A stretch of DNA of 64,000 nucleotides, taken from contig NZ_BBQM01000022.1 in the NCBI RefSeq assembly GCF_000876015.1, positions 186,001 to 250,000 of the forward strand, read 5' to 3'. Source of the stretch: Cupriavidus basilensis. Its GTDB lineage: Bacteria > Pseudomonadota > Gammaproteobacteria > Burkholderiales > Burkholderiaceae. Below, one piece after another: positions 27,997-36,638 of the stretch. The stretch's first letter is position 1. Each line of letters opens with the position of its first letter. The notes under the pieces were generated by a model. It did no database searches and had not been told where the DNA came from. It saw only the letters and a program-made list of their open reading frames with translations. Both the position numbers and the translations under genes were made by a program.

Positions 27997-28184
27997 CGCG
28001 GCATTCCCGAAGACGGCAGGGCGGCGGTCGCGCGGCCGCCCGCCCTGGCGCGGCCGCCTTGTCTCATTCTGGCACTCATTGTGGCACCACCTCGCTTGCC
28101 TTGACCCTGCACCGCACATGGCCATCCGGCTCTGCGCCGCGCACTCCTGGGCGCGGCATCCGGCGGATTGGCTGGCGGGGCTTC

Positions 28185-29738
28185 CTAGCCGGCTCTCCGC
28201 TTGAACGCGGAGTATCTCAGCCCCATGAGCCACAGTGTACCGAAGTAGACGACCGCCGCAAGTACCAGGCACGAGGCGAGCAGGGCGATGCGCAGCAGCG
28301 GCGTGGCGCCCAGGCCCACCCAGTCGAAGGTGCGGGCGAACCACAGCAGCATGCCGGCCAGCAGCAGCACGGCGGTCAGCAACTGGGCCAGGAACAGCAG
28401 CCAGCCCCGGGCCGGCGTGTAGAAACCGCGCCGGCGCAGGCCCAGGAACAGCAGCAGCGCATTGACCGTGGCGCCGAAGCTGATCGACAGCGCCAGCCCG
28501 GCATGGCCCATGCGCGGCACGAACACGTAGTTGGACAGCTGCGTGATCACCAGCACCAGCAGCGCGATCTTGACCGGCGTGCGGATGTCCTGGCGCGCGT
28601 AGAAGCCCGGCGCCAGGATCTTGATGAGGATCAGGCCGAGCAGGCCGGTGCCGTACGACACCAGCGCCTGGCGCGTCATTTCCACCGCGTGGGCGTCGAA
28701 CTTGCCGTAGTTGAACAGCACCGCGGTCAGCGGCGTGCCGAACACGAACAGCCCCACCGCGCACGGCACCGCCAGCAGGAAGGTCAGGCGCAGGCCCCAG
28801 TCGAGCAGGCCGGAGTATTCGTCGCGGTTGCCCTCGGCGCTGGCCTTCGACAGGCTCGGCAGCAGGATGGTCCCGAGCGCCACGCCCAGCAGCGCGGTGG
28901 GGAACTCCATCAGGCGGTCGGCGTAGGTCAGGTAGGACACGCTGCCGGCGGCCAGCCGCGAGGCGATGTTGGTATTGATGATGAGGCTGATCTGCGCCAC
29001 CGAGACCGCCAGCAGGGCCGGCGCCATCTGCCGCATGACGCGGCGCACGCCCGGGTCCGACCAGGCCGCGCGCAGGTTGAAGCTCAGCCGCGGCATCACG
29101 CCGAGCCGCCGCAGCGCGGGGATCTGCACCGCCAGCTGCAGCACGCCGCCGACCAGCACGCCCCACGCCTGCGCGTAGATCGGCTGCGCCATGCGCGGCC
29201 CGACGAACAGCGCGGCCGCGATCAGGCACAGGTTGAGCAGCACCGGCGTGAAGGCCGGCATGGCGAAGCGGCGCCAGGTGTTGAGGATGCCCGAGGCCAG
29301 CGCCACCAGCGAGATCAGGCCGATGTAGGGGAACATCACGCGCGTCATGAAGACCGCGGCGTCGTAGGTCTCGCCGCCCTGCTGGTGAAAGCCGGTGGCC
29401 ACCACCAGCATCACCAGCGGCGCGCCGACCACGCCCAGCAGCGACACGCCCATCAGCACCCAGGTCATGACCGTGGCCACGGCGTCGATCAGCGCGCGCG
29501 TCTCGTCCTCGCCGCGCTTGCTGTGGTATTCGCCGAGGATCGGCACGAAGGCCTGCGAGAACGCGCCCTCGCCGAAGATGCGGCGCAGCAGGTTGGGGAT
29601 GCGGAAGGCCACGTTGAAGGCGTCGGTCATGTCCGAGGCCCCGAAGGCGCGGGCGATCAGGATCTCGCGCATGAGGCCGGTGATGCGCGACAGCATCGTC
29701 AGGCTGCTGATGGTGGCGAGCGCTTTGAGCAGGTTCAA
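28185..29738 (-). CDS. murJ: Lipid II flippase MurJ
   Basis: A 517-residue polytopic membrane protein with about fourteen hydrophobic segments, of the MATE-like MOP superfamily. The N-terminus ISSLTMLSRITGLMREILIA and the segment FRIPNLLRRIFGEGAFSQAF are hallmarks of MurJ (MviN), which flips lipid II across the inner membrane for peptidoglycan synthesis. The TTG at 29738 gives the family start (L/M)NLLKALATISS; another TTG lies five codons upstream. A TATAAT on the minus strand at 29870-29865 lies about 127 bases upstream. Confidence 0.95.
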   Translation of the reverse strand: MNLLKALATISSLTMLSRITGLMREILIARAFGASDMTDAFNVAFRIPNLLRRIFGEGAFSQAFVPILGEYHSKRGEDETRALIDAVATVMTWVLMGVSLLGVVGAPLVMLVVATGFHQQGGETYDAAVFMTRVMFPYIGLISLVALASGILNTWRRFAMPAFTPVLLNLCLIAAALFVGPRMAQPIYAQAWGVLVGGVLQLAVQIPALRRLGVMPRLSFNLRAAWSDPGVRRVMRQMAPALLAVSVAQISLIINTNIASRLAAGSVSYLTYADRLMEFPTALLGVALGTILLPSLSKASAEGNRDEYSGLLDWGLRLTFLLAVPCAVGLFVFGTPLTAVLFNYGKFDAHAVEMTRQALVSYGTGLLGLILIKILAPGFYARQDIRTPVKIALLVLVITQLSNYVFVPRMGHAGLALSISFGATVNALLLFLGLRRRGFYTPARGWLLFLAQLLTAVLLLAGMLLWFARTFDWVGLGATPLLRIALLASCLVLAAVVYFGTLWLMGLRYSAFKRRAG

Positions 29739-29864
29739 GGTGGTCGGCGGCAAGGGGGAGAGGCTGCGGCGGCATGCTGCCAGCCGTCGGGCGGACCGGC
29801 TTGAGACGCCGGGCGCGCGCCGAAGTTGCATCGGGGCCACGCCGGGCGCGCCGGTGTGGCGCGT

Positions 29865-29870
29865 ATTATA
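29865..29870 (-). promoter_or_regulatory. -10 box of murJ
   Basis: A perfect TATAAT on the minus strand within GC-rich DNA. The predicted start near 29858 would give a leader of about 120 bases before the TTG at 29738. The -35 is not obvious. Confidence 0.55.
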
Positions 29871-29950
29871 CGGTCCGGCCCGGCGGCTTCCCGCGCGCGG
29901 CCCCATGCGTCACCCGCACGTCACCCACCTGTCCGCCGATGCGGGCGAGC

Positions 29951-29980
29951 TTGCCACTGGCTTTTTCTTGTGTGTATAAT
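29951..29980 (+). promoter_or_regulatory. Sigma-70 promoter of rpsT
   Basis: TTGCCA (29951-29956), 18-bp spacer, perfect TATAAT (29975-29980), preceded and spaced by T-rich sequence. Predicted start near 29987, giving a leader of about 133 bases before rpsT. Confidence 0.85.
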
Positions 29981-30119
29981 TGCCGATTCACAAGGATAGT
30001 TGCGTTCCGGATTCGTGTGCCAGTGCATCCCGGGTCGCTTGATGTGCACTTAATTGTGCCTGCGGTTACGTCCCAGTACGTCCGTGGAGCACGCATCTGA
30101 ATTCAGGAAATCTACTTAA

Positions 30120-30386
30120 ATGGCAAATTCCGCACAAGCCCGCAAGCGCGCTCGCCAGGCCGTCGCCCAAAACGCTCACAACTCCAGCCTGCGCTCGCGT
30201 CTGCGCACCGCCGTGAAGGCCGTCCGCAAGGCCATCGAAGCCGGCGACAAGGCCGCCGCCGCCGAGATCTTCAAGAACTCGCAAGCGATCATCGACTCCA
30301 TCGCCGACAAGAAGATCGTGCACAAGAACAAGGCTGCGCGCCACAAGTCGCGCCTGTCGTCGGCCATCAAGTCGATGGCTGCCTGA
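30120..30386 (+). CDS. rpsT: 30S ribosomal protein S20
   Basis: An 88-residue, lysine/arginine/alanine-rich protein beginning MANSAQARKRARQAVAQNAH, the standard S20 N-terminus; it binds 16S rRNA in the body of the small subunit. Single-gene unit: its own strong promoter (29951-29980), a leader of about 130 bases, and a terminator at 30534-30559. In E. coli S20 represses its own translation; the long leader here would permit the same, but that is inference. Confidence 0.98.
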   Translation: MANSAQARKRARQAVAQNAHNSSLRSRLRTAVKAVRKAIEAGDKAAAAEIFKNSQAIIDSIADKKIVHKNKAARHKSRLSSAIKSMAA

Positions 30387-30533
30387 TAGCGGCCGCGGCG
30401 CCGGGCTGGCGCCGGGCGCCTCCGGCCTCGTGCCGACCAGCATGGGTCGCGCCGGATAACCGGCGCGGAGCATGGCGGCACGGTGGATGGCCGGAACGCG
30501 GGATCGCCACGGCGCGGTTTCGCACAATGCAAG

Positions 30534-30559
30534 AAGCTCGTCATTCGACGAGCTTTTTT
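30534..30559 (+). terminator. Rho-independent terminator after rpsT
   Basis: Perfect 9-bp stem AAGCTCGTC (30534-30542) with GACGAGCTT (30547-30555), loop ATTC, and a run of six T (30554-30559). It is 148 bases after the rpsT stop; the minus-strand DUF3579 gene converges on it. Confidence 0.93.
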
Positions 30560-30662
30560 GTTTTCCGCTTTCCTTGCGCGCTGTCTTTTTCCTGGCCCCG
30601 GCGCCGGCCGCCCGGCAATCCCGCCGGCACCGCCGCGGCGATGCCGGTCCCGCGCGCTCCGC

Positions 30663-30962
30663 TCAGTCGAGCGAGCAGGCTTCGACCAGTTGCAGGTTGT
30701 TGTCGCGCGCGAAGTTGAGCACGAAGTCGAGCGCCTTGGGTTCGATGTCGCGCAGCCGCACGTCGACCACCACGGTCTTGACGTTGCCCGTCATCACGGG
30801 CCGCACGTAAGGCGAGTAGGTGATGCGGGGGTCCCCGGTGTCTCCCTCGGGGCGGAATTGCGCCATCACGCCGCACAGCCGCTCTGCCCAGTCGCTCGGA
30901 CGGAAGGTCTTGCCTTCCCTGGTGATGCCTTGGATGAAATATTCGCGAACGATGGGCTTCAT
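30663..30962 (-). CDS. DUF3579 family protein
   Basis: A 99-residue protein that I recognise as the beta-proteobacterial DUF3579 family, beginning MKPIVREYFIQGITREGKTF. No enzyme motif, signal peptide or membrane segment is seen; VMTGNVKTVVVDVRL is the best conserved core. The function is unknown. In related genomes it is found next to argF, as here, divergently arranged. Its likely promoter (TATAAT on the minus strand at 31173-31168) overlaps the edge of the TCTTATATAAGA palindrome. Confidence 0.85.
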   Translation of the reverse strand: MKPIVREYFIQGITREGKTFRPSDWAERLCGVMAQFRPEGDTGDPRITYSPYVRPVMTGNVKTVVVDVRLRDIEPKALDFVLNFARDNNLQLVEACSLD

Positions 30963-31167
30963 TGGACTGCGGGGATAAGACGGGTGACTCGACGGTAAAC
31001 CCGCCAGACTTCGTCCAGACGCAAAGCCCGTTTGACGCGGCCGGGAAACGTTTGGTTCGTTTCTTTTCCAGGCCTGGACAGCGGGGCGTCGGTGTCGGCG
31101 GGGGCACTTTTGATGCCGGCGGCGGGCAGCGGCATCGGTATGCCTGGCCCCGCGTGAATCAGCCAGT

Positions 31168-31173
31168 ATTATA
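31168..31173 (-). promoter_or_regulatory. -10 box of the DUF3579 gene
   Basis: Perfect TATAAT on the minus strand, directly beside the palindrome at 31174-31185, which would fall in the spacer between -10 and -35. The -35 candidate, TTATGC at 17 bp, is weak. Confidence 0.5.
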
Positions 31174-31185
31174 TCTTATATAAGA
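31174..31185. promoter_or_regulatory. TCTTATATAAGA palindrome, probable operator
   Basis: A perfect 12-base palindrome, TCTTATATAAGA, followed by C. The identical sequence occurs upstream of icd at 37784-37795. It lies between the likely -35 and -10 of the DUF3579 promoter and 67 bases upstream of the argF leader peptide, so a bound protein could control either gene. The regulator is unknown. Confidence 0.6.
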
Positions 31186-31252
31186 CCTGAGCATAAGCTC
31201 CGGGGCCACCTTCGCGCGCCCCGCAGGCTCGCCAAAGCAGGAATAATCCCTT

Positions 31253-31318
31253 ATGATTCTTGCAGTTAAATTGCGCAAGCGACGCGAAAGGCGGCTCCGC
31301 GGCATGCTCAGGCCATGA
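31253..31318 (+). CDS. Arginine-rich leader peptide of argF (proposed)
   Basis: A 21-codon open frame: ATG at 31253, TGA at 31316-31318. It starts MILAVKLRKRRERRL and ends GMLRP; seven of 21 residues are arginine, at codons starting 31274, 31280, 31283, 31289, 31292, 31298 and 31310. Three of these are AGG or CGA, rare in the neighbouring genes. AGGAA (31239-31243) sits nine bases before the ATG. The 3' half overlaps the 5' arm of the terminator-like hairpin in front of argF. This is the layout of an amino acid attenuator leader. It is unproven; GC-rich DNA easily encodes arginine, but the start of this frame is not GC-rich. Confidence 0.62.
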   Translation: MILAVKLRKRRERRLRGMLRP

Positions 31319-31364
31319 AACCCTTCATGGCGGCGTGCCCCCACCGAGCCGCCTTCTTTGTTTT
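31288..31364 (+). terminator. Terminator-like attenuator hairpin directly before argF
   Basis: An outer perfect 10-bp stem pairs AAGGCGGCTC (31288-31297) with GAGCCGCCTT (31346-31355). Inside it GGCATGC (31301-31307) pairs with GCGTGCC (31333-31339), one G-U, and GCCATGAA (31312-31319) pairs with TTCATGGC (31324-31331). The tail TTCTTTGTTTT (31354-31364) abuts the argF ATG at 31365. A ribosome paused on arginine codons 31280-31300 would cover the 5' arm and block the hairpin. No Shine-Dalgarno is visible for argF in this tail. Confidence 0.7.
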
Positions 31365-32288
31365 ATGAGCCCAACTTCGATCAAGCATTACCTCCAGTTC
31401 AGCGACCTGACTCCCGACGAGTACGAGTACCTGCTGGACCGCGCGCGGATTCTGAAGGCCAAGTTCAAGAATTACGAGACATGGCACCCGCTGCACGACC
31501 GCACGCTGTCCATGATCTTCGAGAAGAATTCGACCCGCACGCGCCTGTCGTTCGAGGCCGGCATCCACCAGCTCGGCGGCCACGCGGTGTTCCTCAACAC
31601 GCGCGATTCCCAGCTCGGGCGCGGCGAGCCGATCGAGGATGCGGCGCAGGTGATCTCGCGCATGGTCGACATCATCATGATCCGCACCTTCGGCCAGGAG
31701 ATCATCGAGCGCTTCGCCGCGCATTCGCGCGTGCCGGTGATCAACGGGCTGACCAACGAATACCATCCCTGCCAGGTGCTGGCGGACGTGTTCACCTACA
31801 TCGAGCAGCGCGGCAGCATCCGCGGCGAGACCGTGGCGTGGATCGGCGACGCCAACAACATGGCCTACACCTGGATCCAGGCGGCCGAGCGGCTCGGCTT
31901 CAACTTCCATTTCTCGGCGCCGCCGGGCTACCAGCTCGACCCGGCGATGGTGCCGGCCTCGGCCGCGCACCTGGTCAACGTGTTCGCCGATCCGCTGGCC
32001 GCGTGCCAGGGCGCGGACCTCGTCACCACCGACGTGTGGACCAGCATGGGCTTCGAGGCCGAGAACGACGCGCGCAAGCGCGCGTTCCAGGACTGGATGG
32101 TGACCACGGTCATGATGGACCGTGCCAATCCCGACGCGCTGTTCATGCACTGCCTGCCCGCCCACCGCGGCGAGGAAGTCGAGGCGGCGGTGATCGACGG
32201 TCCCAAGAGCGTGGTGTGGGAAGAGGCCGAGAACCGCCTGCACGTGCAGAAGGCCCTGATGGAATACCTGCTCTGCGGCCGCTACTGA
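31365..32288 (+). CDS. argF: Ornithine carbamoyltransferase
   Basis: A 307-residue enzyme that makes citrulline from ornithine and carbamoyl phosphate in arginine synthesis. Motifs: the carbamoyl-phosphate loop STRTR at 56-60, HPCQ at 134-137, DVWTSMGFE for ornithine, and HCLP at 262-265. The ATG giving MSPTSIKHYLQFSDL is the family start, although no ribosome site precedes it; a pyrimidine-rich stretch does. The leader at 31253-31364 encodes an arginine-rich peptide and a terminator-like hairpin, suggesting control by arginine supply. argG follows 197 bp downstream. Confidence 0.97.
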   Translation: MSPTSIKHYLQFSDLTPDEYEYLLDRARILKAKFKNYETWHPLHDRTLSMIFEKNSTRTRLSFEAGIHQLGGHAVFLNTRDSQLGRGEPIEDAAQVISRMVDIIMIRTFGQEIIERFAAHSRVPVINGLTNEYHPCQVLADVFTYIEQRGSIRGETVAWIGDANNMAYTWIQAAERLGFNFHFSAPPGYQLDPAMVPASAAHLVNVFADPLAACQGADLVTTDVWTSMGFEAENDARKRAFQDWMVTTVMMDRANPDALFMHCLPAHRGEEVEAAVIDGPKSVVWEEAENRLHVQKALMEYLLCGRY

Positions 32289-32485
32289 GCGGGGCGCCGG
32301 CCGGGAACGCCGCGCGCAGCGCATGGCGCACATCCGGCGCGCCGGCGCCGCGGCCCCGCGCGGCCTGAGGGCCGGAAGTGCCGCCCAAGCCCGGGCGGAC
32401 GTGTCAAAATAGCGGTTTTCCGCATCAATTTCTCGCGTGTCCGGCAACCATGCCGGCCGCGCTTACTTTGCGCATCGAGTCGAAC

Positions 32486-33715
<1,230 letters not shown>

Positions 33716-33772
33716 CGCCCGCAGACGGCTACCGGCCTGGCACGGGCCGGCAGCAGATGGCAGCAGGGAAGA

Positions 33773-33797
33773 GGGGCCGCCACGGCCCCTTTTTTTT
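33773..33797 (+). terminator. Rho-independent terminator after argG
   Basis: Stem GGGGCCG (33773-33779) with CGGCCCC (33783-33789), loop CCA, then eight T (33790-33797). Confidence 0.93.
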
Positions 33798-33872
33798 GCG
33801 CCGCGCCGCTGCCGCCGCTATCGCCGGCACCGCCCCCAGAGACACCCAGAACCGCATCAAAGGAGAAAAAGC

Positions 33873-34184
33873 ATGAGCCAGTTCGACAACGTTTCCGTCG
33901 TCAAGAAAGCCAACCTCTACTTCGACGGCAAGTGCGTCAGCCACACCGTGCTGTTCCCGGACGGCACCCGCAAGACGCTGGGCGTGATCTTCCCCGCCGC
34001 GCTGACCTTCAACACGGGCGCGCCGGAAATCATGGAAATCAACGCGGGCAGCTGCCGCGTGCGCCTGGCCGGCGAGGCGCAGTGGAACACCTACGGCGCG
34101 GGCCAACGGTTCGACGTGCCGGGCAACAGCAGCTTCGACATCGAAGTGCTGGAAACCCTGGACTACGTCTGCCACTTTGCCTGA
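33873..34184 (+). CDS. ppnP: Pyrimidine/purine nucleoside phosphorylase PpnP
   Basis: A 103-residue single-domain cupin of the YaiE/PpnP (formerly DUF1255) family, which phosphorolyses several nucleosides to base and ribose-1-phosphate. The family block is GTRKTLGVIFPAALTFNTGAPEIME, seen here as TRKTLGVIFPAALTFNTG, with AGSCRVRLAG and FDVPGNSSFDIEV in the cupin strands. A strong AAAGGAGAAAAAGC precedes the ATG. It stands alone after the argG terminator and is convergent with murB. Confidence 0.93.
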   Translation: MSQFDNVSVVKKANLYFDGKCVSHTVLFPDGTRKTLGVIFPAALTFNTGAPEIMEINAGSCRVRLAGEAQWNTYGAGQRFDVPGNSSFDIEVLETLDYVCHFA

Positions 34185-34244
34185 AGCACGCGCCTGAAAA
34201 GCGCGCTCGAAGGACGCACCCGAAGGCCGCACCCGAAGCACGGC

Positions 34245-34266
34245 GCCGCGCCCGCCCGGGCGCGGC
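34245..34266. terminator. GC palindrome between convergent ppnP and murB
   Basis: GCCGCGCCCG (34245-34254), cc, CGGGCGCGGC (34257-34266): perfect palindrome without a T tract, ending at the murB stop. It may slow polymerases from either side. Upstream, CGAAGG-type 13-base units with CGCACC are loosely repeated at 34208-34240. Confidence 0.45.
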
Positions 34267-35310
34267 CTAGAGGATGACCGGCTCGGGCTCGATGCGCACG
34301 CCGAAGCGCGCCGCCACCGTCTCGGCGATGCGCTGCGCCAGCGCCAGCAGTTCCTGCCCGTTGCCGCCGCCGTGGTGCACCAGCACCAGGGCCTGCTTGC
34401 CGTACACGCCGACCGCGCCGTCGCGCAGGCCCTTGAGGCCGCACTGGTCGATCAGCCAGCCGGCCGCCAGCTTGTAGCTGCCGTCGGGCTGGGCATGGCT
34501 GACCAGCCCGGGATGCCGGGCCAGCAGCGCGTCGCGCTGCGCCGCGCTCACCACCGGATTCTTGAAGAAGCTGCCCGCGTTGCCGATCTCGGCCGGGTCG
34601 GGCAGCTTGCGCGAGCGGATCGCGATGATCGCGTCGCGGATGCGCGCGGCGCTGACCGGCGCGTTTGACGCATCCGACGTATCTGGCGCATCCGGCCCCT
34701 GGGCGATTTCCCGTGCCAGTTCCGCGTAGCCGAGCACCGGCTGCCACGGCCGCGGCAGCCGCAGCGTGACCGCGGTGATGATGTAGCGGTCGCGGCCCTC
34801 GGCCTTGAACAGGCTGTCGCGGTAGGCGAAGCGGCACTGCTCGCGCGTGAGCGTGACGAATGCGCCGGCCTGGCGGTCCCAGGCACGCAGGCTGTCGAAG
34901 CGCTCGCGCAGCTCCACGCCGTAGGCGCCGATGTTCTGGATCGGCGCGGCGCCGGCGGTGCCGGGGATCAGCGCCAGGTTTTCCAGGCCCGGCATGCCGT
35001 CGGCGATGGTGCGGCAGACCAGCGCGTGCCAGTTCTCGCCGGCGCCGGCCGTCACCAGGAAGGCGTCGTCGGCCGCGCGGGCCGCGTAGCCGGGAATTTC
35101 CATCAGCAGCACCAGCGCGTCGAGGTCGCGCGTGAGCACCACGTTGCTGCCGCCGCCCAGCACCACCAGCGGCAGCCCCTGCGCGCGCGGGTCGGCCAGC
35201 GCCTGCCGCAAGTCGGCCTCGCTGCGCACATGCGCGGCGAAGCGCGCGCGCACGTCGAATCCCAATGTATTGTGGCGGCGCAGGGGATAAAATTCGTGGA
35301 AATCTGCCAT
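34267..35310 (-). CDS. murB: UDP-N-acetylenolpyruvoylglucosamine reductase
   Basis: A 347-residue flavoenzyme that reduces the enolpyruvyl group to give UDP-MurNAc in peptidoglycan synthesis. The FAD domain has LPLVVLGGGSNVVLT; IPGTAGAAPIQNIGAYGVEL and GNAGSFFKNPVVS hold active-site residues, and the C-terminus ends GVRIEPEPVIL with the catalytic glutamate. It is of the longer (type I) MurB class. A TATAAT on the minus strand at 35373-35368 lies about 58 bases upstream. Divergent from yajQ. Confidence 0.96.
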   Translation of the reverse strand: MADFHEFYPLRRHNTLGFDVRARFAAHVRSEADLRQALADPRAQGLPLVVLGGGSNVVLTRDLDALVLLMEIPGYAARAADDAFLVTAGAGENWHALVCRTIADGMPGLENLALIPGTAGAAPIQNIGAYGVELRERFDSLRAWDRQAGAFVTLTREQCRFAYRDSLFKAEGRDRYIITAVTLRLPRPWQPVLGYAELAREIAQGPDAPDTSDASNAPVSAARIRDAIIAIRSRKLPDPAEIGNAGSFFKNPVVSAAQRDALLARHPGLVSHAQPDGSYKLAAGWLIDQCGLKGLRDGAVGVYGKQALVLVHHGGGNGQELLALAQRIAETVAARFGVRIEPEPVIL

Positions 35311-35367
35311 GCAAGGGAAAGGTGAAGCGGCGGCCGCGCGGCGGCGCCGGACTGCAGGGTAGGCTGG

Positions 35368-35373
35368 ATTATA
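35368..35373 (-). promoter_or_regulatory. -10 box of murB
   Basis: Perfect TATAAT on the minus strand; expected start near 35361 and a leader of about 50 bases. No good -35 seen. Confidence 0.55.
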
Positions 35374-35463
35374 CGTAAGCGCCGCCGTCGGCCCACCGCG
35401 GGCGGGCGGCGCTACACCGCAACATCAGCAACATCAGCAACAGGCAAGACAAGGAGAGTGCAA

Positions 35464-35949
35464 ATGCCGTCGTTTGACGTAGTGTGCGAAGCGAACATGG
35501 TCGAGGTGAAGAACTCGGTCGAGCAGGCCAACAAGGAAATCACCACCCGTTTCGACTTCAAGGGATCGGACGCGCGGGTCGAGCACAAGGAAAACGAGCT
35601 GACCGCGTTCGCCGACGACGATTTCAAGCTCGGCCAGGTCAAGGACGTGCTGATCAACAAGATGGCCAAGCGCAACGTGGACGTGCGCTTCCTCGACTAC
35701 GGCAAGACCGAGAAGATCAGCGGCGACAAGGTCAAGCAGGTCATCACCATCAAGAAGGGCGTCACCGGCGACCTGGCCAAGAAGATCGTGCGCCTGATCA
35801 AGGACAGCAAGATCAAGGTGCAGGCCAGCATCCAGGGCGACGCGGTGCGCGTGTCCGGCACCAAGCGCGACGACCTGCAGAACGTGATCGCGCTGCTGCG
35901 CAAGGACGTTCCCGAGGCGCCGCTGGACTTCAACAACTTCCGCGACTGA
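35464..35949 (+). CDS. yajQ: YajQ-family nucleotide-binding protein
   Basis: A 161-residue protein of the YajQ family; members bind RNA, GTP or cyclic di-GMP, and in some bacteria regulate virulence genes. The start MPSFDVVCEANMVEVKNSV and FDFKGSDARVE are highly conserved. AAGGAG at 35451-35456 sets the ATG at 35464 rather than the GTG two codons upstream. Its direct target here is unknown. It is divergent from murB. Confidence 0.93.
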   Translation: MPSFDVVCEANMVEVKNSVEQANKEITTRFDFKGSDARVEHKENELTAFADDDFKLGQVKDVLINKMAKRNVDVRFLDYGKTEKISGDKVKQVITIKKGVTGDLAKKIVRLIKDSKIKVQASIQGDAVRVSGTKRDDLQNVIALLRKDVPEAPLDFNNFRD

Positions 35950-35991
35950 TCCGGTCGCCGCGCGCGGCGGGCATGCCGCCGCGCCGTCCCG

Positions 35992-36444
35992 CTAGCGCGG
36001 CTGCGGCAGGCCGCCGATCTTCGCGCCGGCCTTCAGGCCCTTCTGTGCGAACCATCCCTTGTTCATCTCCAGCGCGTAGCGCACGGCCGCGCGCGGGCAA
36101 TGGTTGTCTTCCGTCTGCGGCGCCATGTCCTCGATGTTGACGATGGCGCCGTCGTCGGCGAGGAAGGCGATCGACAGCGGCAGGTCGGTGTTCTTCATCC
36201 AGAAGCAGTGCCCGGCCTTGTCCTCGAAGACGAACAGCATGCCTTCGTTGGCGGGCATGTTCTTGCGGTACATCAGGCCCAGCTCGCGGGATTCCGGCGT
36301 GGCGGCGATTGCCGCCTTGATCGCGTACATGCCCGCGGTAAGCTGCCTGACCGGCAGGCCGCTGGCCGGCGCCTGGGCCAGCGCGGAAGTCAGGAAGGCA
36401 ACGGCGCAGCCGCCGGCGAGAAGGAACGGGAGGACAGGACGCAT
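35992..36444 (-). CDS. DUF192 family secreted protein
   Basis: A 150-residue protein with an N-terminal signal peptide (RPVLPFLLAGGCAVAFLTSALAQ, hydrophobic core and ALA-type site near residue 23), then a single DUF192 domain with GLMYRKNMPANEGMLFVFED and FWMKNTDLPLSIAFLADDG. The family is small and periplasmic; its biochemical role is not established. It is convergent with yajQ (42 bp) and lies about 120 bp downstream of the terminator of the small Ala/Lys-rich gene. Confidence 0.87.
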   Translation of the reverse strand: MRPVLPFLLAGGCAVAFLTSALAQAPASGLPVRQLTAGMYAIKAAIAATPESRELGLMYRKNMPANEGMLFVFEDKAGHCFWMKNTDLPLSIAFLADDGAIVNIEDMAPQTEDNHCPRAAVRYALEMNKGWFAQKGLKAGAKIGGLPQPR

Positions 36445-36560
36445 GGAAGGGAAGCGGCGGATGACGGGTTCAGGACAGCCGCCAGCATAACGCAGCTATC
36501 GCGCGCGCGGCGCGCGCGATGGTTTCGCCGCGTTGCCCGGCCGGGCAACGCGCGGCGGCC

Positions 36561-36600
36561 AACAAAAAAGGCAGGCGGCCCCGCGGGCAGCCTGCCTTTC
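36561..36600 (-). terminator. Terminator of the small Ala/Lys-rich gene
   Basis: Read on the minus strand: AAAGGCAGGC (36599-36590), GC-rich loop, GCCTGCCTTT (36576-36567), extended by further T to TTTTTTGTT. Ten-bp perfect stem. Confidence 0.9.
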
Positions 36601-36638
36601 GCATGCCGGACGCAAGGTCCGGCGCGCCAGCAGTGAAC

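Larger units (their letters stand above)
29739..30119. other. Divergent intergenic region between murJ and rpsT
   Basis: The 381 bp hold no gene. They contain the murJ -10 box (TATAAT, minus strand, 29870 down to 29865), the rpsT promoter at 29951-29980, and an rpsT leader of about 130 bases that is less GC-rich than its surroundings. Confidence 0.7.
30963..31252. other. Divergent DUF3579/argF control region
   Basis: No gene in this part. From left to right: a long DUF3579 leader on the minus strand, an AT-rich island at 31164-31186 with a TATAAT on the minus strand and the palindrome TCTTATATAAGA, small hairpins (GAGC-ataa-GCTC at 31189-31200; GGGGC at 31202-31206 with GCCCC at 31217-31221), then the ribosome site of the argF leader peptide (AGGAA at 31239-31243). 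A TATGAT at 31252-31257 overlaps the leader start and is less likely to be the argF -10 box. Confidence 0.6.

Noticed and set aside
31252..31257. TATGAT as the main argF -10 box
   Set aside because: It overlaps the leader peptide start and would remove it from the mRNA; no -35 is visible. It remains the main alternative to the attenuator model.
32323..32412. A 29-codon frame with five Arg codons between argF and argG, as a second arginine leader peptide
   Set aside because: No ribosome site, no following terminator hairpin, and the sequence is so GC-rich that arginine is expected by chance.
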